Part shown: positions 30,044-39,614 of the stretch, one piece after another
How positions within the stretch are numbered: the stretch's first letter is position 1
Layout: each line of letters opens with the position of its first letter
Assembly (NCBI GenBank): GCA_017521405.1
Contig: JAFXCP010000024.1
Span: 1 to 48,742, forward strand
Direction of reading: 5' to 3'
DNA from: Akkermansia sp.
GTDB lineage: Bacteria > Verrucomicrobiota > Verrucomicrobiia > Verrucomicrobiales > Akkermansiaceae
DNA length: 48,742 bases
The notes under the pieces: model-generated
What the model was told of the DNA's origin: nothing
Database searches by the model: none
The model's input: only the letters and a program-made list of their open reading frames with translations
Position numbers and translations under genes: made by a program

Positions 30044-30970
30044 ATGAATACAAACGTCCGTACACTGCTGGTTCTGCCTTTACTGATGACCGCTTCCGCC
30101 CTGTATGCACAGTCGGAGGAGGATATGGTACCTACGGATGAGATGCTGGTGGAAAACGTGGAGGACATGGAATCCCAGCCGGAGGACACTCGGCGCCCGG
30201 GGGAAGTGCCGGCCATGTTCCGGGACGATGCCTTGCTGGATGATTCCCATTCCAACCAAGAGCTGGGAATCAACGTGTATACCGCTCCCTCCATTAGCAA
30301 GATTTTTGCCCAGTTAGATAATTTGCCTTCTATACCGGAGGAATATGTACTCCGCAATCGCCCGGAGAAATTACCCATGGAGGTAGGCTCCTTAGCCTTG
30401 GAAATGGGTTACCTGCTGGCGGATGGTTTTATTGCCGTACGCAGCGGGCATATGAACGATGTGAAACCCATTGCACTGGATTTGACTCGTTATGGAAAGG
30501 CCATTGGGGTTGGAGAAAAGATGAACGTACACTCCGCCAGTCTGCTGGAGCATGCGGAAAAAGGACAGCTCCAAGAGTTTAAACGCATTCTTTCCAACAC
30601 ACAGTGCGATGTGAATAGCGAGCTGGCCGCCCTGCGCGACCCGGATTTAGCACACCTTCTTGCTCTGGGCGGTTGGATTCGTGCCTTGGATGCCGCCGCT
30701 GCCGCCATCTCCTCCCATTTCGATGCGGAGCAGGCAGCCGTCATCTTCTACCCGGACGCTCCTGCATATTTCGATGAAATCCTGGAAGGTCTTAATCCCC
30801 GCACGGCTCGCCGTCTGCGTGTAAGCGAGATGCGCGCTCACATGCGCGCCCTGACGGAGGTGATGGAGCTTGCTCCCGGAGCTGCACCCACACCGGAAAA
30901 AGTACAGCAAATTCAGGGCATCGTGGGGCGTATTTCCACCTTGGCCGTAGGCAAAGGCTATGAGCATTGA
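30044..30970 (+). CDS. Secreted protein of unknown function, 308 aa
   Basis: A clear signal peptide (1-22, ALYAQ at the cut) is followed by an acidic linker (23-70, many Glu, Asp and Pro) and a mostly helical domain (about 85-308) with SLALEMGYLLADGFIAVRSG and ALGGWIRALDAAAAAIS. I recognise no named family, though the helical part with paired small and hydrophobic residues might be a repeat fold. The last 11 bases overlap the next gene, so they are translationally coupled and likely co-regulated. Probably periplasmic. Confidence 0.7.
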   Translation: MNTNVRTLLVLPLLMTASALYAQSEEDMVPTDEMLVENVEDMESQPEDTRRPGEVPAMFRDDALLDDSHSNQELGINVYTAPSISKIFAQLDNLPSIPEEYVLRNRPEKLPMEVGSLALEMGYLLADGFIAVRSGHMNDVKPIALDLTRYGKAIGVGEKMNVHSASLLEHAEKGQLQEFKRILSNTQCDVNSELAALRDPDLAHLLALGGWIRALDAAAAAISSHFDAEQAAVIFYPDAPAYFDEILEGLNPRTARRLRVSEMRAHMRALTEVMELAPGAAPTPEKVQQIQGIVGRISTLAVGKGYEH

Positions 30971-31355
30971 ACGTCCGCGCACCCTCCCGGTACGTGATTT
31001 TTTGGAGATGGGAGTGGTGCAGGCTGCGGTGCAAATCAGCCGCTCTCCACGCCCGGAATATCGCGTTCTTTTTCGCCTTCGCTTGTTGAATGCCTCCGGT
31101 AGCAGTGTGCGGCTTGTGGGGCGCAAGTGGACCCTGCGCGATAGAGCCGGAAACACTCGCATTATAGAAGCCGCGCAAGTATTCAACCAGCAGCCGGTAC
31201 TTACCCCCGGTGCCGTATTTGCATGCGATGGCATGCAAACATTTGAAACCGCGCCCGCAGGGATGGAGGTGCGCTTTTTTGGCTTGGATCAACGCGGTCT
31301 ACCCTTCATTACTCCTTCTCTCATCTTTCCCCGCAGTACTTTCTCTCGCCGCTAG
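30960..31355 (+). CDS. ApaG-domain (DUF525-like) protein, 131 aa
   Basis: The sequence resembles the ApaG beta-sandwich: EYRVLFRLRLLNASGSSVRL, then VGRKWTLRDRAGNTRII, FNQQPVLTPGAVFACDG, matching the ApaG pattern of a strand with RxW, a GxQPxLxPG turn and a final FxY-like strand. The role of ApaG is not settled (pyrophosphate or protein binding has been proposed). There is no signal peptide although the coupled upstream gene is secreted. The two genes overlap by 11 bases. Confidence 0.65.
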   Translation: MSIERPRTLPVRDFLEMGVVQAAVQISRSPRPEYRVLFRLRLLNASGSSVRLVGRKWTLRDRAGNTRIIEAAQVFNQQPVLTPGAVFACDGMQTFETAPAGMEVRFFGLDQRGLPFITPSLIFPRSTFSRR

Positions 31356-31377
31356 TTTTCATCTCATACGCCCAGAT

Positions 31378-31417
31378 AGCAAAAAGCCCCGCATCCGAGG
31401 ATGCGAGGCTTTTTGCT
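31378..31417. terminator. Bidirectional terminator
   Basis: AGCAAAAAGCC (31378-31388) pairs with GGCTTTTTGCT (31407-31417) with GCATCC/GATGC inside. T runs are present on both strands, between the ApaG gene and the tRNA-Ser on the other strand. Confidence 0.85.
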
Positions 31418-31418
31418 A

Positions 31419-31506
31419 CGGACAGGGAGGGATTCGAACCCTCGGTACGCTTTTGACGTACACACGATTTCCAATCGTGCTCTTTCGACCACTCAGACAC
31501 CTGCCC
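31419..31506 (-). tRNA. tRNA-Ser (GGA anticodon)
   Basis: Acceptor GGGCAGG with CCTGTCC, D-arm with TCTGAGTGGTCGAAAGA, anticodon stem CACGA/TCGTG around TTGGAAA (GGA), a long variable arm (TACGTCAAAAGCGTA) typical of tRNA-Ser, and T-arm GAGGGTTCGAATCCCTC. Discriminator G, no encoded CCA. The terminator at 31378-31417 follows directly. Confidence 0.93.
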
Positions 31507-31622
31507 ATGCGGTAGATACCGAATGTTACCCATAATGGGTGCGGGGAGAATCTACACGAAATGTGAGCTAATTGCAAGCCTTTTTTTGCAAAATGTAGCA
31601 AAAAATGCTGCGGAGCGGGGGA

Positions 31623-31739
31623 TTAGTCTTGCAGATGCTCGTTGCGGTCGCTCTTGACGAGACGTATACAGCAGAGGATGAAGAGGGTCCAAGCTGAGCC
31701 GATGGAAAGAAGCATGGTGATGATGCCGGCAATGGTCAT
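31623..31739 (-). CDS. MetS-like small subunit of the sodium symporter, 38 aa
   Basis: MTIAGIITMLLSIGSAWTLF begins a single membrane helix that continues to about residue 24, then a charged tail (CIRLVKSDRNEHLQD). It starts 15 bases behind the stop of the second NSS symporter. Size, topology and place match the MetS small subunit known beside bacterial NSS-family amino-acid transporters such as MetP. Too short for ordinary gene calling, but the context is strong. Confidence 0.65.
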   Translation of the reverse strand: MTIAGIITMLLSIGSAWTLFILCCIRLVKSDRNEHLQD

Positions 31740-31754
31740 ATGCGTAAAATGAGG

Positions 31755-33461
31755 TTAGTCTTTGGGCGTGTGGCGGGTGGAGAAATGCTCGGAGGTGTGG
31801 ATGACGAAGGAGAAGAAGCCTACAATGAGTAATACCCACACCAGAGGGATAATGGCTCCGGGTTCTCCCCGGGCAATAAGGGCTACATATTCGCTGGTCT
31901 TGTGGAAGATGTTCTGGTACAGCCAAGCCGCGAAGATGATGCTCATAATGCCGGGGGTGACGAAGAGGATGATGTAGCGCAGGAAGCCAGGAACATGGAT
32001 GAGCGCACCTTCTCGGAGTTCTCCCAGCCCCTTGCGGGAGCCCCACACAATGTTGAAGATATACAGGTACATGCCGGCGCAGATATAAAGGCACATGGTG
32101 CCGAACCAGAAGTCCAGCGTACCAAGGGCAATGAGACCGCTACCACCCGTGAACCACGCCACCATAAGGGCTCCTACGATGAGGATGAAAGCCACAAGGG
32201 AGACGCTTTGTGCACGGCGCAATTTCCAGAATTCTTCCAAGAAGGCCACGGCCGGTTGGAGCATGGAGATAGCACTGGTAATGGCGCCTATGAAAAGCAG
32301 AGTAAAGAAGAGGGTGCCGAATACCTGCCCGGCAGGCATATGCCGGAATACTTGCGGCAGTACGTTGAATCCCAAGCCAAAGGTGCTGGCTCCTGCGGAG
32401 GCTGCTACTCCGAGAAAGGAGACGGCTGCAGGGATAATCATCATGCCGGCAAGACCCACTTCGGCAGCAGCATTAGCCGTGTTGGCACTCAGGGAGCCAA
32501 GGGCAATATCCTTGCGGCGGCGTACATAACTGGCGTAGGTACACACGGTGCCAAAGCCTACGGAGAGGGAGAAGAATACTTGCCCGGCAGCGTGGAGCCA
32601 CATTTCCGGGTTCATGAGCCCTTTGAGGACGTCCACCCTCTCTTCCCGGATGGTGGTACCGGGGTTTTCGGCTTGCAGGTGGGCAATGCGTGCTTGTTTT
32701 TGCTCCGGGGTGGCATGGGCATTTACCATGTCGAGGGTTTTGCCCTCGCCGGTAACGAGCATGGTTTTATCCGGGTTCCACATGTAGCCCAGACCTTGGT
32801 TCACATTGCGTTCCGGGTAGGCCGGATCCGGCGTGCCGATGGTGAGTACACGTATTAAGATGATGATGGCAGTGATGCCGAGCAGGGGCATGCTCCACTT
32901 GCAGAACCATTCGATGCCTTTGTTCACCCCGCGGTAGATGAGGTAGAAATTCGCCAGCAGGGTAAGCAGGAAGAAGATGAGTAGGGTGCTTTCTCCGGTG
33001 AAGATGTAACCGTCTTCCCGGATGCCTACGAAGTTGACGAAGAAGTTGCCGAAGGCTTCACTGCCTTGCAGGTTCAAATCTCCCGTGGCTGTGTGCCATG
33101 CGTAGCCGAGAGTCCACGCTTCCAGATAGATATAGTACATGCACAGAGCTAAGGGGGCTATTACCCCGGCTATGCCCATATACTTCCAGCGGCGAGAACC
33201 GCAAATAAGGTACAGGATGGAGGCGGTGGAGTGCCCGCCCAGGCTGCCGCCCTTGCGGCCAATAGCCCATTCCACCCAGCTGAGGGGGATGCCCAGCAGG
33301 AGGAAGGAAATAAAGTAGGCAATCATGAAGGCTCCGCCGCCGTATTGAGCGGCAAGGCCGGGGAAGCGGAGAAAGTTGCCAAAGCCGATGGCACTGCCGG
33401 CCACAGCCAGTACTACACCGAGGTTGGAATTCCAGTTTTCTGTTTTATTGTTTTGGCTCAC
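31755..33461 (-). CDS. NSS-family sodium-coupled amino-acid symporter, 568 aa
   Basis: Residues 10-45 hold the NSS signature (LGVVLAVAGSAIGFGNFLRF with the unwound TM1 sodium/substrate site), followed by about 12 membrane helices. It lies 13 bases behind a close paralogue and 15 bases before a MetS-like subunit; the three genes should form one transcript from 35.2 kb. Compared with plain LeuT-type proteins it has a longer soluble insert (about 225-290, rich in charged residues) shared with the paralogue. Substrate is not readable from sequence; family members move neutral amino acids or methionine. Confidence 0.87.
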   Translation of the reverse strand: MSQNNKTENWNSNLGVVLAVAGSAIGFGNFLRFPGLAAQYGGGAFMIAYFISFLLLGIPLSWVEWAIGRKGGSLGGHSTASILYLICGSRRWKYMGIAGVIAPLALCMYYIYLEAWTLGYAWHTATGDLNLQGSEAFGNFFVNFVGIREDGYIFTGESTLLIFFLLTLLANFYLIYRGVNKGIEWFCKWSMPLLGITAIIILIRVLTIGTPDPAYPERNVNQGLGYMWNPDKTMLVTGEGKTLDMVNAHATPEQKQARIAHLQAENPGTTIREERVDVLKGLMNPEMWLHAAGQVFFSLSVGFGTVCTYASYVRRRKDIALGSLSANTANAAAEVGLAGMMIIPAAVSFLGVAASAGASTFGLGFNVLPQVFRHMPAGQVFGTLFFTLLFIGAITSAISMLQPAVAFLEEFWKLRRAQSVSLVAFILIVGALMVAWFTGGSGLIALGTLDFWFGTMCLYICAGMYLYIFNIVWGSRKGLGELREGALIHVPGFLRYIILFVTPGIMSIIFAAWLYQNIFHKTSEYVALIARGEPGAIIPLVWVLLIVGFFSFVIHTSEHFSTRHTPKD

Positions 33462-33474
33462 GGCAGGGTGGGGA

Positions 33475-35199
33475 TTAGGAGTAGGGAAGGCGGTCTTTTT
33501 GTTCTTCCAGACTGTTGCGGTGGAAACGGCGGGAGGTGTGCGCTACAAAGCAGAAGAAGAGCAACACGAGTGCTACCCATGCCAAGGGAAGGATGGCTCC
33601 CGGTTTGCCTTCTAAGATGTTAGTAATATGCTTGCTCTGGGTGATGAAGAGGTTTTGGTATACCCAAGCGGCAAAAATGCTCAGCATGATGAGCGGGGTA
33701 ACCCATTTGATGATGATGGCAATGAAGCGCGGGGGGGTGATAAGGGCGCCCCGGCGCAGTTCTCCCATGCCGTTTGCGGTGCCCCATACAAAGCGGAAGA
33801 TGATGAGGAAGAGGGCGGAGCTGAAGTATAGACTCATGGTTCCCAGCCAGAAGTCCAGCGTGTCCAGAGCAATAAGACCATCCCCGGTGTACCAGATGAT
33901 GAGCAGGGACCCCACCAGAAGGAGCAGGGCAATGATGGTGACGCTTTGGGTGCGGTTCAGATTCCAAAATTCCTCGATATAGGCCACGGCCGGCTGCATG
34001 ATGGAGATGGCGCTGGTGATAGCGCCGATGGAAAGCAGCACGAAAAAGAGGGTGCCGAAGAATTGTCCGCCGGGCATGCTGTTGAATACTTGTGGCAGTA
34101 CGTTGAACCCAAGGCCGAAGGTGCTGGTGCCGGCGGCTGCCGCTACACCGAGGAAGGCCACGGCGGAGGGGATAATCATCATGCCGGCCAGCCCTACCTC
34201 TGCCACTTCGTTAGCTGCGTTTGCCGTAAGGGAACCGAGGGCAATATCCTTTTTCCTCCGCACATAGCTGGCGTATGTACACACGATGCCGAACCCGATG
34301 GAAAGTGAGTAGAAAATTTGCCCGGCGGCAGTAATCCACAGTTCGGGATTCATGAGTCCTTTGAGCAGGGAAATCCGTTTTTCCTCAATTTCTACGCCGG
34401 GGTTTGCGGCTTGCAGTCGGGCCAGCTGGGCGCTTTTCTCCTCCGCGGTGGCTCCGGCAGGTACCATGTCGAGGGCTTTACCCTTGGTGGTGACGAGCAT
34501 GGTTTTATCCGGGTTCCACATGTAGCCCATGCCTTGGCTAAGGTTGCGATCCGGGTGGTTGGCATCCGGTGTGCCAAGGGTGAGTACGCGGGCTAAGATG
34601 ATGAGTGCGGTGATGACCAGTACGGGCATGCTCCATTTGCTGAACCATTCGATGCCTTTGCTTACGCCTCGGTAGATGAGGTAGAAGTTTGCCAGCAGGG
34701 CAATGAGGAAGAAGATGATGAGGCTGCTGCCTCCGGTGAAAACGGCTCCGTCCTCGGCGGCTCCTACGAATTTCCCGAAGAAGGCGCCGAATTCATCGCT
34801 GCTTTGCAGGTTCAAATCGCCCACGGCGGTGTGCCAGGCATAGCCAAGGGTCCAGCCTTCCAGTACGATGTAGTACATGGAGATGGACAGTGGTACCAGC
34901 ACGCCGGCAAGCCCCAGATATTTCCATACGGGCTTGCGGGAGATAAGCAGGAAGGCGGAGGCGGAGCTGTGCCCGCCCAGGCTGCCGGCTTTGCGGCCAA
35001 TGGCCCATTCTACCCAGCTGAGGGGGATGCCCAGTAGCAGAAAGGCGCAGAAATAGGCAATCATAAATGCACCGCCGCCGTATTGAGCGGCAAGGCCGGG
35101 GAAGCGGAGAAAGTTGCCAAAGCCAATGGCACTGCCTGCTACGGCAAGCATGACCCCTAAGTTGGAACTCCAGTTTTCGTTTTTGTTGTCCGTACTCAC
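33475..35199 (-). CDS. NSS-family sodium-coupled amino-acid symporter, 574 aa
   Basis: Paralogue of the following gene, near-identical in the first helices (VAGSAIGFGNFLRFPGLAAQ) and alike throughout, so the pair arose by tandem duplication. About 12 membrane helices; insert at about 225-290 with VEIEEKRISLLKGLMNPELW against REERVDVLKGLMNPEMW in the other copy. The start is GTG at 35199, placed 16 bases behind a consensus promoter. Differences in the helices around the substrate site may mean different amino acids. Confidence 0.87.
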   Translation of the reverse strand: MSTDNKNENWSSNLGVMLAVAGSAIGFGNFLRFPGLAAQYGGGAFMIAYFCAFLLLGIPLSWVEWAIGRKAGSLGGHSSASAFLLISRKPVWKYLGLAGVLVPLSISMYYIVLEGWTLGYAWHTAVGDLNLQSSDEFGAFFGKFVGAAEDGAVFTGGSSLIIFFLIALLANFYLIYRGVSKGIEWFSKWSMPVLVITALIILARVLTLGTPDANHPDRNLSQGMGYMWNPDKTMLVTTKGKALDMVPAGATAEEKSAQLARLQAANPGVEIEEKRISLLKGLMNPELWITAAGQIFYSLSIGFGIVCTYASYVRRKKDIALGSLTANAANEVAEVGLAGMMIIPSAVAFLGVAAAAGTSTFGLGFNVLPQVFNSMPGGQFFGTLFFVLLSIGAITSAISIMQPAVAYIEEFWNLNRTQSVTIIALLLLVGSLLIIWYTGDGLIALDTLDFWLGTMSLYFSSALFLIIFRFVWGTANGMGELRRGALITPPRFIAIIIKWVTPLIMLSIFAAWVYQNLFITQSKHITNILEGKPGAILPLAWVALVLLFFCFVAHTSRRFHRNSLEEQKDRLPYS

Positions 35200-35214
35200 G
35201 ATGAAAGTGCGACT

Positions 35215-35243
35215 ATCATACGGACATGGGGCAGATGTGTCAA
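35215..35243 (-). promoter_or_regulatory. Promoter of the symporter unit
   Basis: Minus strand TTGACA (35243-35238), 17 bases, TATGAT (35220-35215): near-perfect sigma70 consensus, 15 bases before the GTG start. Confidence 0.75.
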
Positions 35244-35262
35244 GCGTGAATCCCTAAAAGTG

Positions 35263-35292
35263 AACGAGCCTGCGGATTTCCGCAGGCTCGTT
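35263..35292 (-). terminator. Terminator hairpin after the aldolase gene
   Basis: AACGAGCCTGCGG (35263-35275) pairs perfectly with CCGCAGGCTCGTT (35280-35292), 26 bases beyond the aldolase stop on the minus strand. Confidence 0.75.
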
Positions 35293-35318
35293 GAATAGAA
35301 ATGAGGGCGCGATTGGAT

Positions 35319-36344
<1,026 letters not shown>

Positions 36345-36564
36345 GGTACTGTTAATGGGGTTTAGTGTTTAGGAGTGCGCATGGCGCACCTTGCATGGGC
36401 GTATTTTACCCCGAGAGGCTGCAAGATGCAAGGAAAATTGCGGTGTGCGGTACAAAAATAGCAGTTATAGGAGCAGGGGAATCTCTTTTCTCAGCACCCG
36501 GGGTCATGCAGCGTATGAGATTGCGCTGGACAAGGCAGGAGGCTGCGTGTATCATCTGCCTCGT

Positions 36565-37020
36565 ATGAAGTTCACCTCCGAAGCTCCGCATGTCCTTTTC
36601 CGCCAAATGCTGGATATTTTGGATGGTGTGCGCCGGGAAAGCGTGCAGCAGGTTAATTCCACCCAGCAGAAGCGAATGTATGGCCTGACGATGCGCCAGA
36701 GTACAGCTCTTTCTCATGTAAAGGAGCTGATGGTGCAGGAGCCGCAGGGCGTGGCTCTGAAAACACTGGCGCAGAATTTGCAAATGACGGTGCCGGCGGC
36801 ATCCCTGCTGGTGGAGGCTATGGTGGGGAAGGGTTTTTTGGCGCGCACGCCTAATCCGCAGGATAGACGAGCCGTGTGCATCAAAATCTCGGAGAAGGGG
36901 AATGCTCTTTTTGAGGATGTGTACGCCGTGTTTCACCGCCAAATGGATGAGTTGGCCGCCAGACTTTCTCCGCAGGAATTGGAAGCTCTCGCGGCTATTA
37001 TTGCCAAGTTGAAACAATAG
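36565..37020 (+). CDS. MarR-family regulator, 151 aa
   Basis: Winged helix in the MarR layout: MRQSTALSHVKELMVQEPQG (45-64), VALKTLAQNLQMTVPAASLL (recognition helix), GFLARTPNPQDRRAVCIKIS (wing with the DxR motif), then dimerisation helices. The frame is open upstream to 36391, but the ATG at 36565 gives the standard MarR start. Target genes are unknown; a perfect palindrome over the promoter of the next gene at 37070-37085 is a candidate site. Confidence 0.85.
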   Translation: MKFTSEAPHVLFRQMLDILDGVRRESVQQVNSTQQKRMYGLTMRQSTALSHVKELMVQEPQGVALKTLAQNLQMTVPAASLLVEAMVGKGFLARTPNPQDRRAVCIKISEKGNALFEDVYAVFHRQMDELAARLSPQELEALAAIIAKLKQ

Positions 37021-37049
37021 CCCGGAGGGTGCTTTTTTTGCACAAAAGC

Positions 37050-37078
37050 TTGACTCTTCTCCAGCTTTTGTGTACCTT
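37050..37078 (+). promoter_or_regulatory. Promoter of the YbjN-like gene
   Basis: TTGACT (37050-37055), 17 bases, TACCTT (37073-37078). The -10 is inside the palindrome at 37070-37085. Confidence 0.5.
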
Positions 37079-37085
37079 TGTACAC
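37070..37085. promoter_or_regulatory. Palindrome GTGTAC-CTTT-GTACAC, probable operator
   Basis: A perfect 6-bp inverted repeat with a 4-base spacer covers the -10 of the promoter in front of the 150-aa gene and lies 50 bases behind the MarR gene. Bound protein would block transcription. The adjacent MarR regulator is the obvious candidate. Confidence 0.5.
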
Positions 37086-37134
37086 GAACAATGGGTGGTA
37101 CTCCCGCAGCCCCCAACAACGTTTAGAACTTGCC

Positions 37135-37587
37135 ATGCCCAAACAACCAAATCTTTTGGCGCAGGTGCGCCGCCACCTCCTGAGTATGGGGGAGGAATAC
37201 CAGTGGGTCACTATGGGCCCCGACAGCGAGCGTATCGGTCTGGCCTATGTGCCGGTGACGGATGCCGCCTTGCCTTGCTCTTTTATGTTTACCGAGTTGA
37301 AAGAACCTTGCAGCTTGGTGATTGATGTCAACTTTGCCAACCGGATTTCCCCCGCAGACCGGGCGGAGGTGAGCATGCTCTTGCTTACGCTCAATGCTAA
37401 TTTGCCGGAAGGACAGCTCCTTCTGGATATGGAGAGCGGTTTGGTGTATTACCGCCTTAAATTCGTGGTCACCAATCCCGACATGACGGAGGATGAAATC
37501 CTTGCCCAAATTCGCCACATGGAGAACGTGGGCATTGGTATGGCGCATACCTACCCCCGCATCATCATGCAGGAATTCCCTGCTTGA
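37135..37587 (+). CDS. YbjN-like protein, 150 aa
   Basis: The pattern of two alpha/beta halves with LVIDVNFANRISPADRAEVS, LLTLNANLPEGQLLLDMESG, LVYYRLKF and the final helix DEILAQIRHMENVG resembles the YbjN / type III secretion chaperone-like fold (NxxLxxGxxxLDxxxGxVxYR). No signal peptide. The start at 37135 is the first Met after the promoter giving a normal YbjN length. Function in the family is poorly known (sensory-transduction-like). It lies 37 bases before fabI and may share its transcript. Confidence 0.6.
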   Translation: MPKQPNLLAQVRRHLLSMGEEYQWVTMGPDSERIGLAYVPVTDAALPCSFMFTELKEPCSLVIDVNFANRISPADRAEVSMLLLTLNANLPEGQLLLDMESGLVYYRLKFVVTNPDMTEDEILAQIRHMENVGIGMAHTYPRIIMQEFPA

Positions 37588-37624
37588 TGATGCGTTTATT
37601 ACTCATAAATCATATTGAATATCT

Positions 37625-38419
37625 ATGTCTCTTGCAAAACCTTTAGAAGGGAAAGTCGGTGTGGTCACCGGGGTGGCCAATAAGCGTAGTATTGCCTTTG
37701 GTATTGCCAAGGCATGGCACGAAGCCGGTGCTAAACTCATTTTCAACTACCAGGGTGAGCGCCTTAAGGATGGTGTCATTAAGCTGGTGAAAGAAACATT
37801 CGGCGAAGATACCCCCGTGTGTGCGCTGGATGTGGCGGATGACCAGTCTATTGCGGATTTCTTCTCCTTTGTTTCGGAACATACGGACCATGTGGATATG
37901 CTGTTGCATGCCGTGGCTTTTGCACCCAAGGCTCCCGGAACGCTGGAGGGGCACTTCGCGGATATTCCCCGGGATGCCTTTAATCTCTCCTTGCAGATTT
38001 CCGCCTATTCTCTCATTGCTCTTTCCCGAGCCTGTGCGCCGCTCATGGTGAATGGCGGTTCCATTACAGCACTTACATACTACGCCAGCCAAAAGGTGGT
38101 GCCGAATTACAACCTCATGGCAGTTTCCAAGGCTGCGCTGGAAACCTGCGCTAAATACCTTGCTTTCGACCTCGGCCGCCGCGAGAAACCCATCCGTGTG
38201 AACTGTATTTCCGCCGGCCCGGTGCAAACGCTGGCTGCGCGCGGAGTTTCCGGCTTCACCGGTATGTTCAAGGTGTACGAGGAGAAGAGTCCCTTGCAGC
38301 GTTCTTGCACGCTGGAAGAGCTTGGTGCCACGGCTACCTACCTTGCCAGCGATGGTGCCGCCTCCGTTACCGGCCAAGTGCTGTATGTGGATGGTGGTTA
38401 CGAAATCGTCGGTATGTAA
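37625..38419 (+). CDS. fabI: Enoyl-ACP reductase (NADH)
   Basis: 264 residues, FabI size. GVVTGVANKRSIAFGIAKAW is the divergent FabI nucleotide-binding loop; the active site is in KVVPNYNLMAVSKAALE with Tyr and Lys; QTLAARGVSGF is the substrate-binding loop region. Catalyses the last reduction in each fatty-acid elongation round and is the usual triclosan target. Strong terminator behind. Confidence 0.95.
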   Translation: MSLAKPLEGKVGVVTGVANKRSIAFGIAKAWHEAGAKLIFNYQGERLKDGVIKLVKETFGEDTPVCALDVADDQSIADFFSFVSEHTDHVDMLLHAVAFAPKAPGTLEGHFADIPRDAFNLSLQISAYSLIALSRACAPLMVNGGSITALTYYASQKVVPNYNLMAVSKAALETCAKYLAFDLGRREKPIRVNCISAGPVQTLAARGVSGFTGMFKVYEEKSPLQRSCTLEELGATATYLASDGAASVTGQVLYVDGGYEIVGM

Positions 38420-38443
38420 CTGCTCTATTTCTTCTCCCCTTTC

Positions 38444-38479
38444 CTTCCTGCACCTTTTCGGGTGCAGGAAGTTTTTTTT
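38444..38479 (+). terminator. fabI terminator
   Basis: CTTCCTGCACC (38444-38454) and GGTGCAGGAAG (38461-38471), then eight T. Confidence 0.9.
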
Positions 38480-38619
38480 GCTCCCTGAATGGGGGATAAT
38501 AAACTTTTCCTAATCGTTTTTCGGAAAAACTCCGGCCTGTGTGCGGGGGCAATTACGCCGCCTGTGAGGCAGTTCTGTCACAGAAAACAGATATTTTCCG
38601 AAAAATCTGCAAAACTTGC

Positions 38620-38648
38620 TTGCAAAGCGCCGTGAATCTGGTTAAATA
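38620..38648 (+). promoter_or_regulatory. Possible promoter of the ExbB/ExbD unit
   Basis: TTGCAA (38620-38625), 17 bases, TAAATA (38643-38648), 31 bases before the ATG. The match is partial. Confidence 0.4.
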
Positions 38649-38679
38649 GAGGACGTCAATTCTGCATAATCGTAGTCTT

Positions 38680-39528
38680 ATGAAATCAACGTTTACTCGT
38701 CTCGGTGTTCGTGCGATGTCCCTTGTGGCAAGCGCAATGTTCTTTGCTGGTACCGTCTTCGCTCAGGAAGAAGAAGTGGCAGCAGGTGCTCAGGAGAAGA
38801 CCATGCTGGATAAGTGGGTGATTGACGGTGGCTGGACCATGATTCCGCTCGTCATTCTCTTCTTCATTACGCTTTTCCTTGTGGTGTTCTGCATGATGAC
38901 TCTCAAGAAGGATAAGTTCTGCCCCGCAGTTCTGCGCGATGAACTTATCGGGCTTATGAACGAATGCCGCGTGCAGTCTGCCATTAAGCTGGCAGCCGAT
39001 AGCCCCACCTATCTGGGGCGCCTTGTGGCGTACGCTCTGCCTAACATAGATGCCAACCGCCCGGAAGACCTTGGCAAGGACGGTATTTCCGATGCTATTG
39101 CCGACTTCACGGCTAACGAACGCCCGCAGGTGATGAAGTATGTGGACATGCTGGCACTCTCCGGTTCCATTGCCCCGTCCATTGGTCTGTTCGGTACAAT
39201 TCAGGGTATGGTGGAAGCCTTCGCCGTGCTGGCTGCAACCGGTCAGGCTGATCCCACCCAGCTCGCTGGCTCCATTTCCGTGGCACTTCTTACCACCTTC
39301 TGGGGTCTGATTATCTCCCTTATTGCCCTTCCTGCCTTCTTCTTCCTCAAGAAGCATGCTCAGGCTCTGGAGGCTGAATGCGTGAATTCCATCGAAGAGA
39401 TGGTGAACACCTCCATCAACGTCATCAATGCCGAGGCTCAGCTTGCCCGCATCCCGGAAGGTCTTGCCGGTGCCGAGGATGACGAAGAGGAGTACGAAGA
39501 GGAAGATGCAGAAGAGGAGGAGGCGTAA
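38680..39528 (+). CDS. MotA/TolQ/ExbB proton channel protein, 282 aa
   Basis: An N-terminal signal peptide (cut near VFAQ) precedes three membrane helices: WTMIPLVILFFITLFLVVFC (about 51-70), then the conserved LSGSIAPSIGLFGTIQGMVE, and LTTFWGLIISLIALPAFFFL. The GLFGT...M and T..GL motifs are those of the ExbB/TolQ channel family. The C-terminus ends in a nearly pure Glu/Asp tail (EDDEEEYEEEDAEEEEA). With the two ExbD proteins it should form a proton-driven motor in the inner membrane. First gene of a five-gene run. Confidence 0.87.
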   Translation: MKSTFTRLGVRAMSLVASAMFFAGTVFAQEEEVAAGAQEKTMLDKWVIDGGWTMIPLVILFFITLFLVVFCMMTLKKDKFCPAVLRDELIGLMNECRVQSAIKLAADSPTYLGRLVAYALPNIDANRPEDLGKDGISDAIADFTANERPQVMKYVDMLALSGSIAPSIGLFGTIQGMVEAFAVLAATGQADPTQLAGSISVALLTTFWGLIISLIALPAFFFLKKHAQALEAECVNSIEEMVNTSINVINAEAQLARIPEGLAGAEDDEEEYEEEDAEEEEA

Positions 39529-39614
39529 AGCCGCTTCCCGATGTCAAGGGCCTGTCCTTTTGAGCCCTGTCGGGCAAAATTGGACAGGCAGCAATTCAAC
39601 CTTCTATCATTCTC

